A stretch of DNA of 64,000 bases from JBFHIZ01 sp963666475 (GTDB lineage: Bacteria; Bacillota; Clostridia; Lachnospirales; Lachnospiraceae), in the NCBI GenBank assembly GCA_963666475.2, contig OY762821.2, positions 186,001 through 250,000 of the forward strand, read 5' to 3'. The position numbers and the translations under genes were made by a program. Each line of letters opens with the position of its first letter. Within the stretch, counting starts at the first letter, position 1. Below are positions 14,672 through 22,842 of this stretch, piece after piece. A model generated the notes under the pieces. It saw nothing but the letters and a program-made list of their open reading frames with translations, did not search any database and was not told the origin of the DNA.

Positions 14672-15289
14672 ATGGATAAATTAATTAGTAATACGATAGA
14701 AAATCTACATAAGCATAATATGGCTGGTTATCTTGTAAAAGATAGGAAAGAACTAATAGAAATAGTTCGGTCATTTCTGAATGATGGAGATATTATTGGA
14801 TGTGGTGATTCAGTTACACTTGAACAGACAAAGGTCTTTGAATTTTTAAGAAATGGGAATTACCGATTTCTAGATAAATACAATCCGAACCTTAAATCGG
14901 AAGATAAGCGAGAAATATATTTGCAGAACTTCAGGGCCGACACGTTTATATCTGGAGTTAATGCTGTGACTAGCACGGGAGAACTTCATTTTATCGATGG
15001 AAATGGAAGTAGAGTTGCACCAATTATATATGGACCGGAGCAAATAATCCTGGTGACTGGAACAAATAAGATAGTTTCGTCAACGGAAGAAGCAATTCAA
15101 AGGATGAGACAAATTGCAGCACCTATGGATGCAAAAAGATTAGAAAAACACACACCGTGTGTAAAACTTAATCGTTGTATAAATTGCAATAGTAAAGAAA
15201 GAATATGTAATGATTTTGTATGTATTACAGGACAGTTTGTTCAAGATAGAATAAAGGTCATTTTTATAGATGGTAGTTTTGGATATTAG
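14672..15289 (+). CDS. LUD-domain protein (lactate utilization-like)
   Basis: 205 residues. The DUF162/LUD pattern is clear: IIGCGDSVTLEQT, DTFISGVNAVTSTGELHFIDGNGSRVAP and GPEQIILVTGTNKIV. The C-terminal CINCN...CNDFVC holds extra cysteines. Relatives are LutC-like or stand-alone YkgG-type proteins whose chemistry is not settled. This is the short single-domain form, with no LutA/LutB partner nearby. It is the last clear unit of the cassette array. Confidence 0.75.
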   Translation: MDKLISNTIENLHKHNMAGYLVKDRKELIEIVRSFLNDGDIIGCGDSVTLEQTKVFEFLRNGNYRFLDKYNPNLKSEDKREIYLQNFRADTFISGVNAVTSTGELHFIDGNGSRVAPIIYGPEQIILVTGTNKIVSSTEEAIQRMRQIAAPMDAKRLEKHTPCVKLNRCINCNSKERICNDFVCITGQFVQDRIKVIFIDGSFGY

Positions 15290-15295
15290 ATCGAT

Positions 15296-15312
15296 AAATT
15301 TAATGTTATAAG
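15296..15312 (+). repeat. Cassette-boundary box, copy 16 (last in the array)
   Basis: AAATTTAATGTTATAAG, 6 bases after the LUD gene. I find no further copy downstream, so this marks the right edge of the array. Confidence 0.45.
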
Positions 15313-15350
15313 TCCTACAATATTAATCAAAGAAAACATAAGGAGCGATT

Positions 15351-15530
15351 ATGAAAAGAAAAAAGAATTTATATGCAGTACTTTTGCTTTGCTCGTATTT
15401 TGTAGCAATGCTTGTGAAACTTTTACTCAGAGTTGTCACGCTTGGAATGATATATTTAAATGATACAGCGATCATTCTGATCACGCTATCCATTATTGTA
15501 TTTGCAGCGATCAAATATAAGGAAATATAA
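15351..15530 (+). CDS. Small two-helix membrane protein
   Basis: 59 residues: MKRKKNLYAV start, two hydrophobic segments (about 8-32 and 37-54) joined by a very short turn with N and D. AAGGAGCG lies 5-10 bases before the ATG, and the stop is one base before the start of the Nudix gene, so the two are probably cotranscribed. No family recognised. Confidence 0.55.
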   Translation: MKRKKNLYAVLLLCSYFVAMLVKLLLRVVTLGMIYLNDTAIILITLSIIVFAAIKYKEI

Positions 15531-15531
15531 G

Positions 15532-16023
15532 ATGAGCAAAGATTGTACAGTAGAAATCGATGAAGGCCTGATTAATATTCGTGTAGGAGCAATTATTATG
15601 AAAGGCAAAAAATTTCTCATGGTGGGAAATGAACGACAGGAGTATTTGTATTCCGTTGGTGGTCGTGTGAAGTTTGGAGAGAATTCAGAAACTGCGATTC
15701 TTCGAGAAGTGTTTGAGGAGACTGGGGTGCATATGGAAATCGACCGACTGGGTTTTGTTCATGAGAATTATTTCTTTGGAGATGATCCAGTCAAAGGGAA
15801 TAAATTGATTTATGAGATTTCGTTTTATTTTTATATGAAAACACCAGATGATTTTGAGCCAATCTGCGAAAGCTTTACGGAAGATGACAGCAAAGAAAGG
15901 CTTGTATGGGTCACCGCGGATAGTGAGATTACATATTATCCAGCATTTTTCCGAACTGAATTAGCGAGTCCTAGTCCCTATGTGAAATATATCTCTGTAG
16001 ATGAAAGGAATGACATTCTATGA
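15532..16023 (+). CDS. Nudix hydrolase
   Basis: 163 residues. A perfect Nudix box begins at G44: G44-x5-E50-x7-R58-E59-V-x-E62-E63-x-G65-V66. Such enzymes cleave nucleoside diphosphates linked to another moiety. The C-terminal part (WVTADSEITYYPAFF) follows the group common in Firmicutes. Start ATG 15532 directly after the small membrane protein. The last codons overlap the next gene by 4 bases (ATGA), so translation is coupled. Confidence 0.85.
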   Translation: MSKDCTVEIDEGLINIRVGAIIMKGKKFLMVGNERQEYLYSVGGRVKFGENSETAILREVFEETGVHMEIDRLGFVHENYFFGDDPVKGNKLIYEISFYFYMKTPDDFEPICESFTEDDSKERLVWVTADSEITYYPAFFRTELASPSPYVKYISVDERNDIL

Positions 16024-16844
16024 TTCTAGAAAAGACGAAAGAAACGATACATGAAAAAGGATTTACAAGGGTGTTTGATATGCTCCCAAATTGGTTGCGC
16101 TGGATTCTGGTTCTGCCAGTTTCTTTCGTTACGATGAATCTGGTTTCTTTTCTAGTAGGGTTCTTTTGGAGGCTTGGTTTTCGTGAAGAATTGACACATA
16201 CGATATTAGGAGCGATTATTTTTGAAATCATTGCAATTCTATCTACTTTATGGGCGATTCATGAAGTTGTTCCGAAATATAAAGTGGAAATATCTATCGT
16301 TTGTGCCTCGGCGACAGTATTGTATGGGATGTTCTCAAGTTATGCTACCATACCGATGGCAAGGGAATATCAACATGCAGGAGTCGCTCCGTTTCACTTT
16401 GCAGTGATAACGGAAATCTTGACGGCGGGATATATGATTGTGCTTGTTCTTTTGCATCAAAAAAGAGTTCAAACCGGGCGCACGAATTTATATTTGGACA
16501 CATTACGTGAGACGAAAAAATTCTTACATGTACTGTTTTATATCTTGGTCGTATTAGGCGTGATTTTTCATATGTGGACAGTTCTTGTGCTGTGGAATTC
16601 ATATGCTTTACTTGGCGGTATCATAGGTCTGATTACACCGATTTTTTCGGAAATCTTTGTCGGAATTGGGACTTGGCGGTCTGTAGGAATGTTTGATACA
16701 AGTTATAATTCATTACTATGTTTATATTTTTGCATGTGGATTTTTTATATTGTAATAAGAAAAATTTTAAATATGTTATGCGTAATGGAAATGAGAAAGA
16801 AGTTAGGGGAAATGATTAAAAATTATTCTGGGGAGAAACTATGA
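16020..16844 (+). CDS. Polytopic membrane protein
   Basis: 274 residues with about six hydrophobic segments (roughly 28-50, 58-80, 92-108, 120-142, 172-200 and 232-255). It has the look of Firmicutes permease-like proteins without ATP-binding or transport motifs. It overlaps the Nudix gene at its start and the lipoprotein peptidase gene at its end (both 4-base ATGA overlaps), so the three form a tight operon. Function unknown. Confidence 0.65.
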   Translation: MILEKTKETIHEKGFTRVFDMLPNWLRWILVLPVSFVTMNLVSFLVGFFWRLGFREELTHTILGAIIFEIIAILSTLWAIHEVVPKYKVEISIVCASATVLYGMFSSYATIPMAREYQHAGVAPFHFAVITEILTAGYMIVLVLLHQKRVQTGRTNLYLDTLRETKKFLHVLFYILVVLGVIFHMWTVLVLWNSYALLGGIIGLITPIFSEIFVGIGTWRSVGMFDTSYNSLLCLYFCMWIFYIVIRKILNMLCVMEMRKKLGEMIKNYSGEKL

Positions 16845-17830
16845 GAAAAAAACTAAGGGGATTATTTATATTTGGACTTATGATTGGGTTACTATTGACT
16901 GGATGTACGAAAAATCTTGAAGCGAATGCAGAGGGAGCATCCGAGACCGTAGAGCAAAAGGAAAGCGTTGATACGGAACAACTAGTTGTATCGGACACAG
17001 ACGAGAATCCTGCCCAAACAGAACAGACGAAATCCGAAGTGGAACTAAAATTACTATACGATGCAGAATTTTGGGATATCTATGATTGGTCTGAAGGACC
17101 ATATCCCACAAAGGAAGCGTATGAAGACGATGTCTACAGACTTGTTGATGAGATTACCACCTTACTTCATAAAGAAGACTGGCTGAGTCAATACAGTGAA
17201 GAGAACGATACGTATTATTTAAAACTTGAGTCTTACACGTTGGATATCTTGGGCGTAATGGGAACTCCAGTTCAATACACAGAAAACAGTGTTGTAAATG
17301 CGATGCGGATCGATCCGACTTGCCTATCTGGAGAACTGAGTTTGAATCCGGTTTGTCATGAGCTGGTGCATATGATTACCTATGACTCAAAACTGGAAAG
17401 ACATGCGCTATCGATGGAATTAAATGATGGGTTGTGTGAATACGTGTCACGTAAAATAGGTATGGAAGATAGTACATCATATAAACCTGCAAGCATAACA
17501 GAGTTTTTTGGTTCGATTGACCTGACCCTCATGCCAGAAGAGCAAAAACAGGCGATGAGAGAAGTTATAGATACCCTTGGTATGGAATCAGACGAATATC
17601 TCTATCATGTTGGAACGGTGGAGCGCAACATTGCATATATGTTAAATCTTTATTTTGTAAAATACATCATCGAAACGTATGGAATGGATGATTTTTTGGA
17701 ATTGCATAATGTGGTCGATGACGAAGCAGTGATGAGAGAACATGTAAATAGATTGGGTGAATTGAAAACCGAGTGGATGAATTCGGAAGCAGATACATTT
17801 GCTTTTTTATATAGTGTAGAGGAAGAATAA
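16841..17830 (+). CDS. Lipoprotein zinc metallopeptidase (gluzincin-like)
   Basis: 329 residues. Signal peptide with lipobox LLTGC (Cys22), an acidic low-complexity linker to about residue 70, then a catalytic domain. HELVH at 173-177 is a canonical HExxH, and ELNDGLCEYV places E200 as the likely third zinc ligand, the spacing of small gluzincins. The enzyme would act on peptides outside the membrane. The link to the upstream membrane protein and Nudix enzyme is shown by gene overlap, but its meaning is unknown. Confidence 0.7.
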   Translation: MRKKLRGLFIFGLMIGLLLTGCTKNLEANAEGASETVEQKESVDTEQLVVSDTDENPAQTEQTKSEVELKLLYDAEFWDIYDWSEGPYPTKEAYEDDVYRLVDEITTLLHKEDWLSQYSEENDTYYLKLESYTLDILGVMGTPVQYTENSVVNAMRIDPTCLSGELSLNPVCHELVHMITYDSKLERHALSMELNDGLCEYVSRKIGMEDSTSYKPASITEFFGSIDLTLMPEEQKQAMREVIDTLGMESDEYLYHVGTVERNIAYMLNLYFVKYIIETYGMDDFLELHNVVDDEAVMREHVNRLGELKTEWMNSEADTFAFLYSVEEE

Positions 17831-17854
17831 AAGAGCATAAGAAAGGATGGAGTC

Positions 17855-18262
17855 ATGAGAGTAGGGATAGGGGTATACGTTAAAAATAGCTCGGAGGCTG
17901 TAGAGTTTTACCAAAAGGTATTTGGATTAGAATTAGGATATCATGTAAAAAATGAAGATGGATCCTATTATCATTCAGAATTAAATAAAGATGGAGAGGC
18001 CGTTTTATCTGTTGTAGAAGGAAAGGGCAGCGAACGAGAGAGCATTGCGCAACTCGGCATCGAATTCGAAAAAGCAGAGGAAGTACAAAGAATTTATGAC
18101 ATGTTTTGTGAAGATGGCGCAGTGATAGACATTCCGATTGGAGAACTTCCTTGGAGCCCCTGTGCGGCTTCTGTGATTGACCGATTTGGTGTATGGTGGT
18201 ACTTTTCATCACAAAGTCATTTGCCGGCAGATGATTTTGACCCGAAGGTTCCGCTTTATTAA
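17855..18262 (+). CDS. VOC (glyoxalase-like) family protein
   Basis: 135 residues: one betaalphabetabetabeta pair set with the usual start VGIGVYVKNSSEAVEFYQKVFGLELGYHV and end DRFGVWWYFSS. The form resembles PhnB/VOC proteins of Firmicutes, many of which act in antibiotic resistance or on unknown substrates. Metal ligands cannot be assigned with certainty. It has its own ribosome site (AAAGGATGG). Confidence 0.75.
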   Translation: MRVGIGVYVKNSSEAVEFYQKVFGLELGYHVKNEDGSYYHSELNKDGEAVLSVVEGKGSERESIAQLGIEFEKAEEVQRIYDMFCEDGAVIDIPIGELPWSPCAASVIDRFGVWWYFSSQSHLPADDFDPKVPLY

Positions 18263-18284
18263 ACAATAGCTGAGAGGAGAATGT

Positions 18285-18911
18285 GTGGGCATGAATAGGG
18301 ATAAAGTATTGAGGTACTTATTGTTTGCAGGATTTGGTTTGGTATTGGTTTTATTCATTTGGTCTATCTTTAGTCATTCTTATGGGTTTCGAAGTTTAGG
18401 TATCGTATTTTTAGTGGTACATTTTTTTATATTGGCAATGATTACAACGAAGGAATCCGTCTTCGATGTAGAAGAAGTCGAAGTGGATGAATTTCTCGAA
18501 CGTCCAACAATTGGAATGGAGCTTGTTCCAATCATATTGACACTACTTGTATTTATCCTTTTATTTTGGAGCGTGACAGATCTGAAGTCTGCCCCATTTT
18601 ACGGAAGAATGGAAATGGATAAAATCGGACCAGCGATGGCGACGCAAATCAATTTGTCAATTTTACTATCTTTGGGGTTGTTTTATTACAAACTCATAAA
18701 AGAGCGAACAAGAGTCTTTTTTTTGAATCGAGTTTTACTTACACTAGCGTCGGTCATCATGCTTTTACGTATCGAGTCCTTTTTATATTCCCTGGATACC
18801 TTGGAAGGATTTGTTTCGCGTTTGCAAAATAATCTTTTGGCCTATATTTTAGCAATTGGTGCTTTATATTTTGTGCGGTATCAGATTATTAAACAAAAAA
18901 GTGAGAGGTAG
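18285..18911 (+). CDS. Four- to six-helix membrane protein
   Basis: 208 residues with hydrophobic segments at about 10-28, 36-52, 82-102, 124-142, 150-168 and 180-195. An acidic cytosolic-looking stretch (VEEVEVDEFLERP) lies between helices 2 and 3. The start is GTG 18285 (GAGAGGAG ends 5 bases upstream) or ATG 18291. No family recognised. Confidence 0.6.
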   Translation: MGMNRDKVLRYLLFAGFGLVLVLFIWSIFSHSYGFRSLGIVFLVVHFFILAMITTKESVFDVEEVEVDEFLERPTIGMELVPIILTLLVFILLFWSVTDLKSAPFYGRMEMDKIGPAMATQINLSILLSLGLFYYKLIKERTRVFFLNRVLLTLASVIMLLRIESFLYSLDTLEGFVSRLQNNLLAYILAIGALYFVRYQIIKQKSER

Positions 18912-18930
18912 AAAGATTTTTACATAAAAA

Positions 18931-18945
18931 TTTTACAATGTAAAA
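18931..18945. promoter_or_regulatory. Palindrome upstream of the XRE gene, possible operator
   Basis: TTTTACAATGTAAAA is a perfect 7-bp dyad around one central base. It lies just before a possible promoter (TTGATA 18951-18956, 18 bases, CATTAT 18975-18980), a place where an autoregulator such as the XRE protein could bind. Confidence 0.35.
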
Positions 18946-19032
18946 GATTTTTGATAGACTTTTCTAAAAAGAAACATTATATTTTCGGTAGATAGAGTGA
19001 ATTTTTCGAAAGAATTTGGACAGGAGCAGTAT

Positions 19033-19461
19033 ATGGAAATCGCAGAACAAATGAAAGTAGCCAGAATACATGCTGGATTTACACAGGAACATGTGGCGGA
19101 ACAGATTTTGGTTACAAGACAAACAATCTCAAATTGGGAGAATGGAAGGTCTTTGCCAGATATTGTAAGTGTGATTCGTTTAAGTGAACTCTATCAAATT
19201 AGTTTAGATGAACTATTGAAAGGAGATCCGAAAATGATAAAAAAAGTAGAAAAGGATATGCTAGTGTTTGATCAAAATAAAAGATTGATCGTAACTACGG
19301 GAATCGTGGTTTTTATTACCTTGGCAACCTATGCTTGCAGCATATTTATAGGTGGCGCGTTTCTTGATTTTTGTAAAGCTGCTCTGCCATGGATATTATT
19401 AGGAATAGGTGTAGCTTGTAGCACAACATATTTAAGTCACAAAGGAGATAAAATTGCATGA
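19033..19461 (+). CDS. XRE-family regulator with membrane segments
   Basis: 142 residues from ATG 19033 (CAGGAG 7 bases upstream). A GTG at 18997 lacks a ribosome site. HTH at about residues 5-60: MKVARIHAGFTQEHVAEQILVTRQTISNWENGRSLPDI. After a linker (MIKKVEKDM) come two hydrophobic segments (about 88-106 and 112-130), so the regulator may be membrane-bound. It overlaps the racemase gene by 4 bases. Confidence 0.8.
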   Translation: MEIAEQMKVARIHAGFTQEHVAEQILVTRQTISNWENGRSLPDIVSVIRLSELYQISLDELLKGDPKMIKKVEKDMLVFDQNKRLIVTTGIVVFITLATYACSIFIGGAFLDFCKAALPWILLGIGVACSTTYLSHKGDKIA

Positions 19462-20156
19462 AAACAATCGGATTAATCGGAGGTATGAGTTGGGAAAGTA
19501 CGGTTACGTATTATCAGCTCATCAACAAAACGGTGAATGAGACATTGGGTGGATTTCATTCGGCAAAAATTCTGCTTTTTAGTGTGGATTTTGCGGAGGT
19601 GGAAGCTTGTCTCACAACTTCGAAATGGGACAAAGCTGCAGAGATTTTAAAGGGTGCAGCGCATAAATTGGAAAGAGCAGGGGCAGACATGATTTTGGTC
19701 TGCACGAACACACTCCATAAAGTCGTGCCGGAGGTACAACAAAGTATACAGGTACCAATTGTGCATATAGCAGATGCGATTGCTTACAAATTACAGGAGA
19801 ATCAGATTCAAACGGTTGGACTACTGGGGACAAAATATACCATGCAGTTGGAATTTTATCGGGAACGTCTGGAAACTTTTGGCATAAAAGTCATGATTCC
19901 AGATGAGGAAGATATTGAAATGGTTAATCGTGTTATTTTTTCAGAATTATGTCAGGGAATTGTGAAGGAAGAATCCAAGGCAGAATATCTACGGGTAATG
20001 CAATCAATGAAAGATAAGGGAGCACAGGGAGTTATTCTTGGATGTACGGAAATTGGAATGCTGATCGGCCCAGAAGATGCACCGATTCCTTCGTTTGATA
20101 CCACCGTGATTCATGCAGGTTTGGCTTCAAAATTAGCACTTGAAGATTGCAAATAA
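19458..20156 (+). CDS. Aspartate/glutamate racemase family protein
   Basis: 232 residues, full length for the family. The two catalytic cysteines are seen as VCTNTLH (C82) and GCTEIG (C196), and the start IGLIGGMSWEST is typical of YgeA-type broad-specificity amino-acid racemases. PLP-independent interconversion of L- and D-amino acids is expected in the cytosol. It is coupled by overlap to an XRE regulator, which may control it. Confidence 0.85.
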   Translation: MKTIGLIGGMSWESTVTYYQLINKTVNETLGGFHSAKILLFSVDFAEVEACLTTSKWDKAAEILKGAAHKLERAGADMILVCTNTLHKVVPEVQQSIQVPIVHIADAIAYKLQENQIQTVGLLGTKYTMQLEFYRERLETFGIKVMIPDEEDIEMVNRVIFSELCQGIVKEESKAEYLRVMQSMKDKGAQGVILGCTEIGMLIGPEDAPIPSFDTTVIHAGLASKLALEDCK

Positions 20157-20174
20157 TATTCGGTATGTTATAAT
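20147..20174 (+). promoter_or_regulatory. Predicted promoter of the ferritin gene
   Basis: TTGCAA (20147-20152), 16 bases, then TATAAT (20169-20174) with TG one base before it (extended -10). It overlaps the end of the racemase gene and precedes the ferritin start by 70 bases. Confidence 0.45.
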
Positions 20175-20243
20175 TAAACTGTTAACACGGATTAAGTTGA
20201 CAAAGTAGTCAGAAATAAAAGATTAAGAATAAAGGAGAATATT

Positions 20244-20759
20244 ATGTTAAATGCAGAAATTACAAAATTGATAAATGAACAAATTACAAAAGAATTATAT
20301 TCCGCGTATTTATATTTAGATATGGCAAATTACTATGCTGACCAAAGCTTAGGTGGGTTTGAAAATTGGTTTAATGTGCAGATGCAAGAAGAAAGAGATC
20401 ACGCATTATTATTCCGTCAATATTTATTAAATAATGGAGAAAAAGTGAAATTGGCAGCTATTGATGCACCTACAAATGTGTATGGTTCTTGCCGTGATCC
20501 ATTGGTTCAGGCCTATGAACACGAACAGTTTGTGACAGCATCGATCAACAACATTTACGCTGCGGCGTTCGAACTGAAGGACTTCCGTACCATTCAGTTC
20601 TTAGACTGGTTCGTTAAAGAACAAGGTGAAGAAGAAAAAAATGCTGATGACAACATCAAAAAATACGATTTGTTTGGAGGCGATCCAAAAAGTCTTTATA
20701 TGTTGGACAATGAATTAAAGGCTCGTGTATATGCTGCTCCAAGTTTGGTTTTGGATTAA
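20244..20759 (+). CDS. Ferritin
   Basis: 171 residues, normal for bacterial non-heme ferritin. Ferroxidase residues are in place: E17, E50 and H53, E94, Q127 and nearby E130. The four helices and the short C-terminal fifth helix (NELKARVYAAP) are visible. It stores iron as a 24-subunit shell in the cytosol. It has its own predicted promoter and a strong terminator, so it is monocistronic. No clear Fur or PerR box is seen. Confidence 0.93.
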   Translation: MLNAEITKLINEQITKELYSAYLYLDMANYYADQSLGGFENWFNVQMQEERDHALLFRQYLLNNGEKVKLAAIDAPTNVYGSCRDPLVQAYEHEQFVTASINNIYAAAFELKDFRTIQFLDWFVKEQGEEEKNADDNIKKYDLFGGDPKSLYMLDNELKARVYAAPSLVLD

Positions 20760-20792
20760 TGATCCCTTAAGGACTAAATATAAATGGAAGTA

Positions 20793-20830
20793 AAAAGAAT
20801 CACTCTGAAATATTAGAGTGGTTCTTTTTT
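20793..20830. terminator. Bidirectional terminator between ferritin and rluA-type genes
   Basis: AAAAAGAATCACTCT and AGAGTGGTTCTTTTTT form a long stem (one G-T pair) around GAAATATT, with T-runs on both strands. It serves the convergent genes on either side. Confidence 0.85.
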
Positions 20831-21746
20831 ATTCGAAAGGGGAACAAAACTGCATATCATCTGGAGGTAGTGAAAGAAACTCCATTGGATTCTTTGTAAT
20901 TGGGTGGATGAATCTAAGTCGGTATGCATGAAGAGCTTGACGTTTGATAAATTCGTTGTCAGGATTGTAAAGAAAATCTCCGACAAGAGGATACCCAATA
21001 TATTTCATATGAACACGGATCTGGTGTGTGCGTCCAGTGTCCAGTGTAAGAGAAACAAGACTGTGCCCATTTTGCTCGTGGATTTTTTTGTAGTGGGTGA
21101 CTGCGGTTTCACCACATTCGAAGTCTACCATTCGCTCTATGATGGAAGCGTCTTTTCTTCCGATTGGAGCAGAAATCACTCCTTCACATGGGGACAGAGA
21201 ACCACGAACGATGGCCAGGTATTCACGAGTGATTGGTGGAAAAGTTTCATCATCAGAGCCTTTTTCTGCAATCATTCTGGATAGAATGCCGGCGCTTACG
21301 GCATGTTTTGCTATGATGGTAAGACCGGAGGTATCTCGATCTAAGCGATTGATACATCGGAATATAAAAGGCTTTTGTTGTTCTTTAAAATACCATGCCA
21401 GACCATTGGCTAGTGAGTTGTAATAATTGTTTAAAGATGGATGAATTGGCATATCTGCTGGCTTGTTGATAACCATTAGATCTTCGTCTTCATAGAGGAT
21501 ATCAAGAGTCAGTTCGGAAGGTGGAATATTCTCTGAAGATTCTGTCTCGATCAAATGAATCTCAAGCACATCGCCGTTTTCCAATTTTTGATTCATGTAG
21601 GTCGGGATTCCATTAAGAATTACAGATTCCGATTTTTTCTTTAAATCTGTGATATTCTTGGAAGAGTACCACATAGATTTTAAGAAATCACGAATTGTCA
21701 GCCCGTTATTTTCTTGATTGATTTGGTAAATGATTGTTCGATTCAT
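20829..21746 (-). CDS. RluA-family pseudouridine synthase
   Basis: 305 residues. Motif NRLDRDTSG places the catalytic Asp at D136. DTGRTHQIRVH and the final HAYRLRFIHP are the other family signatures. An S4-like N-terminal region (IRDFLKSM...VILNGIP...LENGDVLEI) is present. It converts uridine to pseudouridine in rRNA. The exact subtype (RluC/D or the YhcT-like group) is not settled by sequence alone. Confidence 0.9.
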   Translation of the reverse strand: MNRTIIYQINQENNGLTIRDFLKSMWYSSKNITDLKKKSESVILNGIPTYMNQKLENGDVLEIHLIETESSENIPPSELTLDILYEDEDLMVINKPADMPIHPSLNNYYNSLANGLAWYFKEQQKPFIFRCINRLDRDTSGLTIIAKHAVSAGILSRMIAEKGSDDETFPPITREYLAIVRGSLSPCEGVISAPIGRKDASIIERMVDFECGETAVTHYKKIHEQNGHSLVSLTLDTGRTHQIRVHMKYIGYPLVGDFLYNPDNEFIKRQALHAYRLRFIHPITKNPMEFLSLPPDDMQFCSPFE

Positions 21747-21933
21747 GAATTATCCATTTCTAAAGATGATTTATTATTTCTAAGTAAATATAGCATTCTT
21801 GTGGTAGGTTTACAAGCAAAAAGGTCTGATGTAGGATTGATTTCATACATGCATTTATATACAATATATCATATATGGAAGCATCCATTGCATAGTATTT
21901 GTAATGCACTTTTGTGCTAGGGAGGAGATCTTT

Positions 21934-22443
21934 ATGGATATTTTAAAGAAATTACCGATAATTGATGTCAGTAATACTGAAACGGGTTGTTGCCCAGTGT
22001 TTGACCCTGAGCCATGGCAGGACAAGTTGTTTGATTTGAGCGAATATCTGTTTGCACGAGTTGAGACAAAAAGTTTCTTACATATGCCGCTGAATATGGG
22101 AAAAATCTTTTCTAGCACGATGAAATGTATTGATGAAGCAAAGGCTAATACGAAAAATGGATATATGATTCTTTCCAGAGATGTTTCAGCTTGGAAAACA
22201 GAGCATTATTTTTTGGTCGACACTGATGTTCCTTCACTTGAAACAACGACGATTCAAGGCACGTTTCGTACGAAGGTATATGACGGTGAGTTTCGCGATA
22301 TTCCAAAATATATGAAAGAGATGCAAGAAACATTAAAAATAGAGGAACTGCAAATGCAAGATTTGTATGTCTTTTACACGACTTGCCCAAAGTGTGCAAA
22401 GCATTATGGACATAATTACATGGTGTTTTTTGCAAAAATATAG
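21934..22443 (+). CDS. Conserved Cys-rich protein, often annotated hydrolase
   Basis: 169 residues from ATG 21934 (AGGGAGGAG upstream), which is preferred to the ATG at 21904. Marks: GCCPVFDPEPWQDKLF near the start and YTTCPKCAKHYGHNYMVFF at the end. I recall this pair from a widespread uncharacterised bacterial family. The CPKC may bind metal. No catalytic function can be given. Confidence 0.65.
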   Translation: MDILKKLPIIDVSNTETGCCPVFDPEPWQDKLFDLSEYLFARVETKSFLHMPLNMGKIFSSTMKCIDEAKANTKNGYMILSRDVSAWKTEHYFLVDTDVPSLETTTIQGTFRTKVYDGEFRDIPKYMKEMQETLKIEELQMQDLYVFYTTCPKCAKHYGHNYMVFFAKI

Positions 22444-22490
22444 AGTATGAAGTGGCGTATTATAATATGTTGCTCAGAATGAGGAAAACT

Positions 22491-22829
22491 ATGAAACAGT
22501 TTAAAATATGCAAAGTAGAAACATTTGTACCCAGTGAGTTTGTCGCTCGAATCGTTGACGAATTGAATGCTATCGGAGCGCTTTCAATTGGGGGAAATTA
22601 TGACTATTGTATTTATCGGTCGAACGGGACAGGCTGCTGGCGACCGTTAAATGGCGCAGAACCATTTCTTGGAAACGTTGGTGAGATATGTAAGGCAGAA
22701 GAAACAAAACTAGAATTTACATGTAATTATGATTTGGTCAAAAAAGCAGTGCAGACAATTAAACAGTTTCATCCATACGAAGAGGCTGTTATAAATATTT
22801 TGCCTATGCTTACAATTGAGGATCTTTAA
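22491..22829 (+). CDS. NIF3/YqfO-like C-terminal domain protein
   Basis: 112 residues from ATG 22491 (GAGGA 5 bases upstream). GTG 22452 would add 13 residues. The pattern IGNYDYCIYRSNGTGCWRPL...FLGNVGEICKAEE...QFHPYEE is the inserted CutA1-like domain of YqfO/NIF3 proteins, here as a stand-alone protein. Metal or small-ligand binding is suspected. It is followed after 13 bases by the radical-SAM run. Confidence 0.6.
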   Translation: MKQFKICKVETFVPSEFVARIVDELNAIGALSIGGNYDYCIYRSNGTGCWRPLNGAEPFLGNVGEICKAEETKLEFTCNYDLVKKAVQTIKQFHPYEEAVINILPMLTIEDL

Positions 22830-22842
22830 AGGAGGACTCAAC

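Noticed and set aside
1..15312. Classical integron cassette array
   Set aside because: The boxes are too short and I cannot find the paired inverse core sites of attC or an integrase gene. I keep the cassette idea but not the integron name.
16222..16602. Open frames overlapping the membrane protein gene at 16020 on both strands
   Set aside because: They are shadows of a clear coding gene with overlaps to both neighbours.
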